A stretch of DNA of 21,834 nt, from positions 1 through 21,834 of the forward strand of contig USQZ01000029.1 in NCBI GenBank assembly GCA_900556975.1, written 5' to 3'. Positions 7,455 through 13,689 of the stretch are shown here, one piece after another (position 1 is the first letter of the stretch; the number at the start of each line of letters is the position of its first letter). The notes under the pieces were generated by a model. It did not search any database. It was not told the DNA's origin and worked only from the letters and a program-made list of their open reading frames with translations. The position numbers were made by a program, and so were the translations under genes. The DNA comes from an uncultured Clostridium sp. (GTDB taxonomy: Bacteria; Bacillota; Clostridia; TANB77; CAG-508).

Positions 7455-7498
7455 CTCTGTAACTCACTAATTGTAAGTGATTACAGAGCTTTTATTTT
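7455..7498 (+). terminator. Intrinsic terminator of sigH-tRNA-Thr
   Basis: CTCTGTAA (7455-7462) pairs with TTACAGAG (7481-7488), extended inside by TCACT/AGTGA, and is followed by a T-rich tract. It ends the plus-strand transcript and faces the convergent gene ending at 7574. Confidence 0.88.
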
Positions 7499-7573
7499 GC
7501 AATTTAATGCAATTTTAATGCAACTGACTAAATAAAATATGGTTCTACTTTTAAAATTTATATAATAATTTTG

Positions 7574-8230
7574 CTAATTGGTAACTTCTTCATAAACCCA
7601 TTTGCCATCTTCTTGATGAAATAATAATTCAGCAGATTTACTACTTCTATCTATCTTAAAATGATTATCAGTACTGTATTTATCCACGCTAGAAAAACGA
7701 ATTATATCTTTATAAAATAAAGCTTTTTGATAAATTGTTACAATATAATAAGTTTTATCTTTGTAAATATTTATATTTTTATATGTAGAGTCAGAATCGG
7801 ACGTTAAATCATTTATATTTATTGCATGAAAAACATAATCGCCAGTGTTATATAAATCATCATTATAATCTTCCTTTAATTTTGACTTGTCTACATCTTC
7901 AAGCCAATAATGCTTGTATGAATTATAATTATCTTTATTTATATAAAAATAATTTCTATTTGTACGATCTGGCGTTTCCATTCCCCATTCATACGCATAG
8001 TCAATGTATGTCCAATCTTCAGAAATAAAATTGCCTTTTGAAAGCTCAGGCAAGATACTAAAATAAGTGTCATCAACTGTTTTGCTTTCTTCAATAGCAT
8101 TACCAGCAGCAGAAAAGATTTTGTCAAAAAACTTATAAAAAACAGTTCCAAAGAAGATACCAAGAACTATTAAAACTATAAGTATAAAAATACATATTCC
8201 AATTATAATTTTTTTTACTTTACTTTTCAT
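7574..8230 (-). CDS. Membrane-anchored hypothetical protein
   Basis: A 218-residue protein I do not recognise. Residues 1-6 are basic and about 7-34 form one strongly hydrophobic segment (IIIGICIFILIVLIVLGIFF), so it is probably an N-terminal anchor or uncleaved signal with the rest outside. The outer part is rich in Asp, Tyr, Asn and Ser, with alternating aromatic residues suggesting beta structure, and it ends in HQEDGKWVYEEVTN. An in-frame TTG at 8245 would add five residues, but it overlaps the GGGGGA ribosome site, so ATG at 8230 is chosen. It stands alone, convergent with the tRNA-Thr terminator and divergent from the next gene. No clear promoter or terminator of its own was seen. Confidence 0.7.
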   Translation of the reverse strand: MKSKVKKIIIGICIFILIVLIVLGIFFGTVFYKFFDKIFSAAGNAIEESKTVDDTYFSILPELSKGNFISEDWTYIDYAYEWGMETPDRTNRNYFYINKDNYNSYKHYWLEDVDKSKLKEDYNDDLYNTGDYVFHAININDLTSDSDSTYKNINIYKDKTYYIVTIYQKALFYKDIIRFSSVDKYSTDNHFKIDRSSKSAELLFHQEDGKWVYEEVTN

Positions 8231-8351
8231 AAATAATTCCCCCAATAAAAATCTTTATGAAAAAATTATAACATAAGCAAATTATAAAGGGAAGTTTTTA
8301 AAAAAATATAAAAATTTTAAGACAAAACAAAGGCTTTATTCCTTGAAATAC

Positions 8352-8380
8352 TTGTGCGTGCAAGAAAAATATGGTATATT
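8352..8380 (+). promoter_or_regulatory. Promoter for the Cys/His protein gene
   Basis: TTGTGC (8352-8357) and TATATT (8375-8380) are 17 bases apart, about 57 bases before the start codon. The -35 lies within the partial palindrome CTTG-TGCGTG-CAAG (8351-8364), which might be an operator; this last point is speculative. Confidence 0.5.
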
Positions 8381-8436
8381 ATTATAAATTTTTTATGTAT
8401 CCTAATGTAATAATTTAAATGGGAGGTAAGTATATT

Positions 8437-8925
8437 ATGGAGAGAAAAGAAAAGATAGCCAAGATACGGGAAAGTATGCAAAAAAATCAATACCCATTAG
8501 AGTTCAATCAGTATCATTGCAATAGAGAAAATTGCTATGCATATGCTCTCGGATCGGACTACACAGATGATGATCGGAATGACGATTATATATACAATTT
8601 AGGTTGTATGTCACATGCAATATATCCACCAAAGACTATACCAGAAGCTGAAGAAGCCTTTTATAACGATATGGAAGTGTTAGGTGTTGACTGCAGAAGG
8701 TGCGAATTAGATGCAAAGGTTGCCCAAGGAGAATGGAAAGTTGTTTTGTTTTTCGAAGGAATGTTTACAGATTCACATGACTTCCATTTAGTTAGAGAGG
8801 ACAAAGGTGGAGGATGGTCTCATAAGTCAGGTTTATACGGAGGCGTGTGGAGGTTTGGAAAAGATCCAAGAAGCATGACTGATTTGGACTATGTAGGAAC
8901 TTTTATTCTCAAAATGATTAAATAG
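8437..8925 (+). CDS. Small Cys/His protein, possible papain-like fold
   Basis: A 162-residue soluble protein of no certain family. The layout is that of a papain/NlpC-type fold: Cys33 in NCYAYALGS, then His117 in the strand FTDSHDFHLVRED, then GGGWSHKSG with His129. Cys28, Cys57, Cys86 and Cys89 are also present. I suspect a cysteine hydrolase or phage-type endopeptidase relative, but cannot confirm an active site. The in-frame ATG at 8419 overlaps the GGGAGGT ribosome site, so ATG at 8437 is chosen. Codon use differs from neighbours (CGG, AGG, CTC, TCG and GGC appear), suggesting recent transfer. It is a single-gene unit with its own promoter and a very strong terminator. Confidence 0.6.
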   Translation: MERKEKIAKIRESMQKNQYPLEFNQYHCNRENCYAYALGSDYTDDDRNDDYIYNLGCMSHAIYPPKTIPEAEEAFYNDMEVLGVDCRRCELDAKVAQGEWKVVLFFEGMFTDSHDFHLVREDKGGGWSHKSGLYGGVWRFGKDPRSMTDLDYVGTFILKMIK

Positions 8926-8958
8926 TTAAACGCGGGGAAACCCGCGTTTGCTATTTTT
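8921..8958 (+). terminator. Strong intrinsic terminator
   Basis: AAACGCGGG (8928-8936) and CCCGCGTTT (8941-8949) form a perfect 9-bp stem capped by a GAAA tetraloop, extended by AATAG/CTATT and followed by TTTTT (8954-8958). This is the clearest terminator in the window and much richer in GC than its surroundings. Confidence 0.95.
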
Positions 8959-9044
8959 AAAGTATCTTATTTTAGACTTGTAAAAAAATGAATTTTATGA
9001 TAGATTATATGCATTAAAACATACCTGTTTAACAATGTGAATAG

Positions 9045-9066
9045 GCAGCAGGAATGCTGCTTATTT
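9045..9066 (+). terminator. Small hairpin ahead of the nucleotidase gene
   Basis: GCAGCA and TGCTGC form a perfect 6-bp stem around a GGAA loop, followed by TTATTTT. It lies 33 bases before the start codon and could be a weak terminator or leader attenuator. I see no gene in 8959-9044. Confidence 0.4.
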
Positions 9067-9098
9067 TAACGAAAAAACTCATAAGTGGGGGAATATTA

Positions 9099-9674
9099 AT
9101 GAAAATAGGGATAGATTTAGATGGGGTTGTATTAGATACAGAAAAACAATTTAGAAATGATGCAGAACTATATGATATGTTGGTTTTAAATAAAAATTCT
9201 ATGAAAGATCCAACAGAATTAAGAGTTCAAGAAAGATATGATTGGACAAAGGAAGAAGGAGAAGTTTTTGTAAAAAGCTACTTCTTGGAAGCAACTAAAA
9301 AAAGTCACATTATGCCAGGTGCTAAAGAAGTGATAGAGTTACTAAAAAAAGATGGACATGAACTAATAGTAATAACAGCCAGAGGAATGGACACAGCATT
9401 AATGAGAAAATTAGGAGAAAAAATGCTAGATGAAGCCGGAATCAAATTTGACAAATACTATTGGGGCCAAAAAGAAAAAGTTGAAATTGCCCAAAAAGAA
9501 AATATAGACATCATGATAGAAGATTCATTAAGAAATTGCATGAAATTTTCAGAAGCAGGAATAAAGTCTATATATTTAAAAGACAGCAATCTAAAACCAG
9601 CAAATGATCCTAATATAAAGGAATGCTATATTTGGGCAGAAATCTATAGATATATAAGAAGTTTATGTGTGTAA
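9099..9674 (+). CDS. HAD-family 5'(3')-deoxyribonucleotidase-like phosphatase
   Basis: A 191-residue soluble HAD phosphohydrolase, expected to remove phosphate from (deoxy)nucleoside monophosphates. The nucleophile motif is GIDLDGVVLDTE, with Asp6 as nucleophile and Asp8 as acid/base. Motif II is VITARG, and the acidic motif is IMIEDS near the C-terminus. This order and length match the NT5C/YqfW-type family. An upstream ATG-like start at 9054 is in frame but lacks a ribosome site. ATG at 9099 follows GTGGGGG and begins exactly at the conserved MKIGIDLDGV. The gene looks monocistronic; the following 305 bases hold tandem palindromic repeats. Substrate is not predictable from sequence. Confidence 0.82.
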   Translation: MKIGIDLDGVVLDTEKQFRNDAELYDMLVLNKNSMKDPTELRVQERYDWTKEEGEVFVKSYFLEATKKSHIMPGAKEVIELLKKDGHELIVITARGMDTALMRKLGEKMLDEAGIKFDKYYWGQKEKVEIAQKENIDIMIEDSLRNCMKFSEAGIKSIYLKDSNLKPANDPNIKECYIWAEIYRYIRSLCV

Positions 9675-9691
9675 AAAAATTAAAAATAAAT

Positions 9692-9832
9692 AGTAAATTA
9701 AGCTGAAAATTTAAAAATTTAAAATAAATAGAAAATTCAAAAAAGAAACGAGTATTACAAGGCAAACGAACGAAAAAACCGGAGGCGTACACAAGTACGT
9801 TGAGGATTTTTGATGTGAAGTTTGCCAAGTAA
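9692..9832. repeat. Palindromic repeat element, copy A
   Basis: It starts with AGTAAATTAAGCTGAAAA (9692-9709), also found at 9835-9852. After ACAAGG the left arm GGCAAAC (about 9761-9767) pairs with GTTTGCC near 9820-9826. A central mini-hairpin, GCGTAC-ACAA-GTACGT, sits between a CCGGAG motif and a GAGGATTTTT motif. The body differs from copy B in its arms but keeps the same plan. Confidence 0.75.
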
Positions 9833-9834
9833 AG

Positions 9835-9950
9835 AGTAAATTAAGCTGAAAAAGATTGAGGCAAATACAAGGCAAAATAAAATTAAAATACCGGAGTGTA
9901 CGTTGGTACATGAGGATTTTTAATTTTATTTTAACACAGTAGTTGGCCAA
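9835..9950. repeat. Palindromic repeat element, copy B
   Basis: Same plan as copy A: the AGTAAATTAAGCTGAAAA leader, ACAAGG, then a left arm AAAATAAAATTAAAAT that is almost perfectly complementary to the right arm ending at about 9932. Between them lie CCGGAG, a perfect TGTAC-GTTG-GTACA hairpin and GAGGATTTTT. Together with copy A it fills the gene-free stretch 9675-9979. I see no promoter or RNA gene there. Confidence 0.8.
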
Positions 9951-9979
9951 TATTTTTTAGCGATGTATAGGAGGAAAAG

Positions 9980-11071
9980 ATGAAAATAGGAATAGTCGGC
10001 CTACCCAACGTAGGCAAAAGCACAATGTTCAACAGCATAACAAATGCAGGAGCGGAATGTGCAAACTACCCATTTTGCACAATAGAACCAAACGTAGGAG
10101 TAGTAGCAGTACCAGACGAAAGACTAGAAAAACTAACAGAAATGTACAAACCACAAAAAACAACACCAGCAGTAATAGAATTTGTAGACATAGCAGGACT
10201 AGTAAAAGGAGCAAGCAAAGGAGAAGGGTTAGGAAACAAATTCTTATCCCACATTAGAGAAGTAGACAGTATTGTTGAAGTTGTAAGATGCTTTGAGGAT
10301 ACAAATATTGTCCATGTTGACGGAAGCGTAGATCCATTAAGAGACATTGAAACTATTAACTTAGAATTAATTTTTGCTGATATGGAAACAGTTGATAAAA
10401 GATTAGACAGAGCAAGAAAAAATCTTAAAGCAGATAAAAAATATCAATTCGAGATTGATACTTTAGAAAAAATTAAGAAAACTTTGGAAGATGGAAAATC
10501 AGCTAGAACACTTGATTTAAGTGATGAAGAAAAAGAAGTAATTAAAGATGCATTTTTATTAACAATGAAACCAATTTTATATATTGCAAATGTTTCAGAA
10601 GATGACTTAGAAAATCCAGAAGCTAATGAAAATGTTAAGAAAGTAGAAGAATATGCTAAATCTGAAAATGCTGAAGTTATTCCTTTATGTGTCAAATTAG
10701 AAGAAGAGCTAAGCACATTAGATAAAGATGATAAAATTGAAATGCTACATGACCTAGGATTAGAAGAATCAGGATTAGATAAGGTTATAAAAGCTAGTTA
10801 TAAACTTTTAGGATTAATGTCATTCTTAACAGCAGGCGAGCCAGAAGTTAGAGCTTGGACTATAAAAATAGGAACAAAAGCTCCACAAGCTGCTGGAAAA
10901 ATTCACTCAGATATTGAAAGAGGATTTATACGTGCAGAGGTTGTTTCTTATGATGATTTAATAAGAGAAGGTTCTATGAACGCTGTAAAAGAAAAAGGAC
11001 TTATGAGACTAGAAGGTAAAGATTACATTATGCAAGACGGAGACATTGTTTTATTTAGATTTAATGTTTAA
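9980..11071 (+). CDS. ychF: Redox-regulated ATPase YchF (OLA1 family)
   Basis: A 363-residue TRAFAC-class nucleotidase, exactly the usual YchF length. The P loop is GLPNVGKST (7-15), switch II is DIAGLVKGAS (70-79), and the base-specificity motif is IANVSED near residue 202. That motif replaces NKxD and indicates ATP rather than GTP preference. A helical insert and C-terminal TGS domain follow, ending in KDYIMQDGDIVLFRFNV. YchF binds ribosomes and influences translation and stress responses. ATG at 9980 follows AGGAGG. Codons 1-83 are unusual: by hand count 17 end in C and 4 in T, with leucine as CTA four times and never TTA. After codon 84 the usual T-ending, TTA pattern returns. The repeats lie immediately upstream, and a transglutaminase gene follows after 10 bases. 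Confidence 0.96.
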   Translation: MKIGIVGLPNVGKSTMFNSITNAGAECANYPFCTIEPNVGVVAVPDERLEKLTEMYKPQKTTPAVIEFVDIAGLVKGASKGEGLGNKFLSHIREVDSIVEVVRCFEDTNIVHVDGSVDPLRDIETINLELIFADMETVDKRLDRARKNLKADKKYQFEIDTLEKIKKTLEDGKSARTLDLSDEEKEVIKDAFLLTMKPILYIANVSEDDLENPEANENVKKVEEYAKSENAEVIPLCVKLEEELSTLDKDDKIEMLHDLGLEESGLDKVIKASYKLLGLMSFLTAGEPEVRAWTIKIGTKAPQAAGKIHSDIERGFIRAEVVSYDDLIREGSMNAVKEKGLMRLEGKDYIMQDGDIVLFRFNV

Positions 11072-11081
11072 TGAGGAATAG

Positions 11082-12122
11082 ATGAAAAAAATTTTAACAA
11101 TTGTTTTAAGTTTAATATTATATGCGTTGGTAATATTTGTTATTCTAGATAAAACTAATACTATTGATGTGAAAATAATAAAAAAAGAGAAAAGCGAAGA
11201 CGAATATATTAATAATGGTTTAACATTGAGTGACGCAAACCTAAGCAACTCTAATGGTAAAGAAGATAAGTTTTATTATAATCAATTAGACGAAACAGCA
11301 AAGATAATTTATGATAAACTTGTTGAAAATAAAGAGAATTTAAAAAGTGGTACAGCACAAATTGAATTTACGAAAAAAGAATTTGATAGTTTATTAGGAA
11401 AGAGTGACGGATTAAATATATTAAGCAATGAATATCAAAATGCGGTAGATGCATTGAGATATGATAACGTAGAATTTTATTATGTTGATTTTTCTAAAAT
11501 GATTTTAAAAACAATAACATATACTCGAGGAAGAGATGTAAGTTATAAAGTGTATTTAGCATGTAATGAAAATGAGGCGAATTATTTAGATGAATCAATT
11601 ACAAAAGACGATATAAATGCACAATTAGATGAGTTAGAGAAAAAAGCAGATGAAATACTTCAAGGCGCACAAGGAAGCAATTATAAAAAAATACAATATA
11701 TTCACAATTGGTTGATTGATAATATTAAATATGACACTACATATTCAAAACCTAATACCAGAAACATATATGGAGCTTTAATTAGTGGAGAAGTAGTATG
11801 TGAAGGATATGCAAAAAGTTTCAAGTATTTATTGGATAAGTTAGACATACCTTGTATTTTAGTTTCAGGTGAAGCGGTTAATTCAGAAGGAAAAAGAGAA
11901 AATCATATGTGGAATTATGTCAAAATTAATGCAATCTGGTATGCAGTTGATGTTACATGGGATGATCCAATAATTTTGAATAATGGTGAATTAAATAAAG
12001 AAAATAGATATAAATATTTTTGTCAAGGTGATAACATAGATTCTAACCATTTTATTTCAAATAAAATAACAACGAATGGCCAAGAATTTGAATATCCAGA
12101 ATTATACCATAAGGAGCAATAG
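11082..12122 (+). CDS. Membrane-anchored transglutaminase-like protein
   Basis: A 346-residue protein with an N-terminal membrane anchor (about 4-22) and a charged linker, so the domain is expected outside the membrane. The transglutaminase-like core carries a full triad: Cys240 in GEVVCEGYAKSFKYLL, His275 in RENHMWNYV and Asp290 in WYAVDVTWDDP. Bacterial members of this fold act as proteases or peptide cross-linking enzymes at the cell surface; the substrate is unknown. ATG at 11082 with TGAGGAA just upstream lies 10 bases after ychF, so the two probably share a transcript. miaB follows after 14 bases. It is not lipid-anchored, since the signal region contains no cysteine. Confidence 0.82.
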   Translation: MKKILTIVLSLILYALVIFVILDKTNTIDVKIIKKEKSEDEYINNGLTLSDANLSNSNGKEDKFYYNQLDETAKIIYDKLVENKENLKSGTAQIEFTKKEFDSLLGKSDGLNILSNEYQNAVDALRYDNVEFYYVDFSKMILKTITYTRGRDVSYKVYLACNENEANYLDESITKDDINAQLDELEKKADEILQGAQGSNYKKIQYIHNWLIDNIKYDTTYSKPNTRNIYGALISGEVVCEGYAKSFKYLLDKLDIPCILVSGEAVNSEGKRENHMWNYVKINAIWYAVDVTWDDPIILNNGELNKENRYKYFCQGDNIDSNHFISNKITTNGQEFEYPELYHKEQ

Positions 12123-12136
12123 AAAGGATTATAAAT

Positions 12137-13441
12137 ATGAAATATTATATTACAACAATGGGATGCCAACTAAATGAAAATGATTCAGAAAAATTAGCTG
12201 GAATCGTTGAAGGTATGGGATTCGAAAAAACAGAAAAATTAGAAGAAGCGGATTTAGTAATATACAATACTTGCTGTGTTAGAGAAAATGCAGAAGAAAG
12301 ATTATTCGGAAAATTGGGAGAATTAAAAAAGCAAAAAGAAGAAAAAGAAACAATTATAGCAATAGGTGGATGCATGATGCAAGAACCTGCAATGCTTGAA
12401 AAAATCAAGAAAAGCTATAATTATACAGATATTGTATTTGGAACACATACACTACACAAATTTGAAGAAGATTTGAAAAAAGTATTGGAAAATGGAAAGA
12501 AAGTAAGAGACGTAATAGATATAGATGGCGAAGTAATAGAAGATTTACCAATCAAAAGAAATGATAACTTTAAAGCTTCAGTTACAATAATGTATGGTTG
12601 TAATAATTTTTGTTCATACTGCATAGTTCCTTATGTTAGAGGAAGAGAAAGAAGTAGAGAGCCTGAAAAAATCCTTGAAGAAGTGGAAATGCTTGCAAAA
12701 GAAGGATATAAAGAAATTACTTTATTAGGCCAAAATGTAAATTCATATAATGGAAGAGAAAATTATAAATTTGCAAACTTGTTAAATGATGTATGCAAAA
12801 TAGATGGAATAGAAAGAGTTAGATTTATTTCACCACATCCAAAGGATTTTACAGACGATGTTATTGAAGCGATTGCTAATAATCCTAAAATAGCAAGAGT
12901 ATTACACTTGCCGTTACAATCAGGTAGCTCTGCAGTATTGAAAAAAATGAATAGAAAATATACAAAAGAGCAATATTTAGAACTTGTTGACAAAATAAAA
13001 ACAAGAATACCAGATGTAGTATTATCAACAGATATAATAGTAGGTTTCCCAGGAGAAACAGAAGAAGACTTTGAAGACACACTAGATGTAGTTGGAAAAG
13101 TAAATTATGAACAAGTATTTATGTTCATATATTCAAGAAGAGAAGGAACAGTTGCAGACAAGATGGAAAACCAAATACCAGAAGAAATAAAACATAAAAG
13201 ATTTGATAGATTAAAAGAGTTATTTGACAGCAGAGTTTCAGAAAACAATCAAAAATATATAGGAACAACACAAAAAATCCTAGTAGACGGATACAGCAAA
13301 AACGACAAAGAAACACTAACAGGAAGAACAGACACAAACAAAGTCGTTAACTTTAAAGGAAACGAAGAACTAATAGGAAAAATGATAAACATCAAAATTA
13401 CAGAAGAGCATAAATGGTACCTATCAGGAGAAATCAAATAA
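12137..13441 (+). CDS. miaB: tRNA-2-methylthio-N6-dimethylallyladenosine synthase MiaB
   Basis: A 434-residue radical-SAM methylthiotransferase that adds a methylthio group to i6A37 of tRNAs reading UNN codons. The N-terminal domain ligates one Fe-S cluster with Cys10, Cys46 and Cys79. The radical-SAM cluster motif is CNNFCSYC (Cys155, Cys159, Cys162), preceding IVPYVRGRERSR, and a TRAM domain follows at the C-terminus. It lacks the N-terminal extension found in many clostridial MiaB proteins. The ribosome site is AGAAAGGA. miaB next to mutS is a common clostridial order. The last 60 or so codons (from 13259) are compositionally shifted: 15 C-ending against 4 T-ending codons, and leucine is CTA four times with no TTA, unlike the rest of the gene. 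Confidence 0.95.
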   Translation: MKYYITTMGCQLNENDSEKLAGIVEGMGFEKTEKLEEADLVIYNTCCVRENAEERLFGKLGELKKQKEEKETIIAIGGCMMQEPAMLEKIKKSYNYTDIVFGTHTLHKFEEDLKKVLENGKKVRDVIDIDGEVIEDLPIKRNDNFKASVTIMYGCNNFCSYCIVPYVRGRERSREPEKILEEVEMLAKEGYKEITLLGQNVNSYNGRENYKFANLLNDVCKIDGIERVRFISPHPKDFTDDVIEAIANNPKIARVLHLPLQSGSSAVLKKMNRKYTKEQYLELVDKIKTRIPDVVLSTDIIVGFPGETEEDFEDTLDVVGKVNYEQVFMFIYSRREGTVADKMENQIPEEIKHKRFDRLKELFDSRVSENNQKYIGTTQKILVDGYSKNDKETLTGRTDTNKVVNFKGNEELIGKMINIKITEEHKWYLSGEIK

Positions 13442-13446
13442 TAAAA

Positions 13447-13530
13447 GAAGTAAAGTTGAAAAAATTAAATTTTCCAAAGAAAAGGATTGGAAAGATTGAA
13501 CGAATTTCAAGGCAAAATAATTTGTGAAAT
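13447..13530. repeat. Decayed partial copy of the palindromic repeat
   Basis: Bases 13447-13484 closely match 13544-13583 (GTAA-GTTGAAAAA-ATTAAATTTT-CAA-GAAA-G), the left half of the complete element downstream. Then TTTCAAGGCAAAATAA matches the start of copy B. A short ATTTCA/TGAAAT inverted repeat (13504-13509 and 13525-13530) is all that remains of the palindrome. Confidence 0.6.
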
Positions 13531-13551
13531 ACAATATATAAAAGGAGTAAG

Positions 13552-13673
13552 GTTGAAAAAGAATTAAATTTTTACAAGGAAAGATGTATTTAAAAGGCAA
13601 GGGAGCGTATGTGTATACGTAACCGCGTTTTAAATGCATATTGACGCAGTAAAAATTGTAATTATTTTTCAAC
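13552..13673. repeat. Nested palindromic repeat element, copy C
   Basis: The outer arms at 13552-13575 and 13649-13673 are complementary over 24-25 bases with only a couple of differences. Inner arms ATGTATTTAAAAGGC and GCGTTTTAAATGCAT follow, then a perfect CGTAT-GTGT-ATACG hairpin at the centre. Whole length is about 122 bases. It shares the ACAAGG, GGGAG and GACGCAGT landmarks with copies A and B. It lies between miaB and the AAGGAGG of mutS and has no ORF. Confidence 0.8.
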
Positions 13674-13689
13674 GCAAGGAGGAAAAACA

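Noticed and set aside
9054..9098. N-terminal extension of the nucleotidase from an upstream start
   Set aside because: The GTGGGGG site precedes the ATG at 9099 and the conserved HAD motif begins right there.
9692..9950. CRISPR array
   Set aside because: There are only two units, they are palindromic throughout with no spacers of even size, and there are no cas genes nearby.
9675..9979. Riboswitch or T-box ahead of ychF
   Set aside because: The structure is a repeated palindrome also found between miaB and mutS; no known riboswitch or T-box motif is visible.
10029..10347. Several open frames on both strands inside ychF
   Set aside because: They are shadows of the skewed ychF start; none has a ribosome site or protein-like composition.
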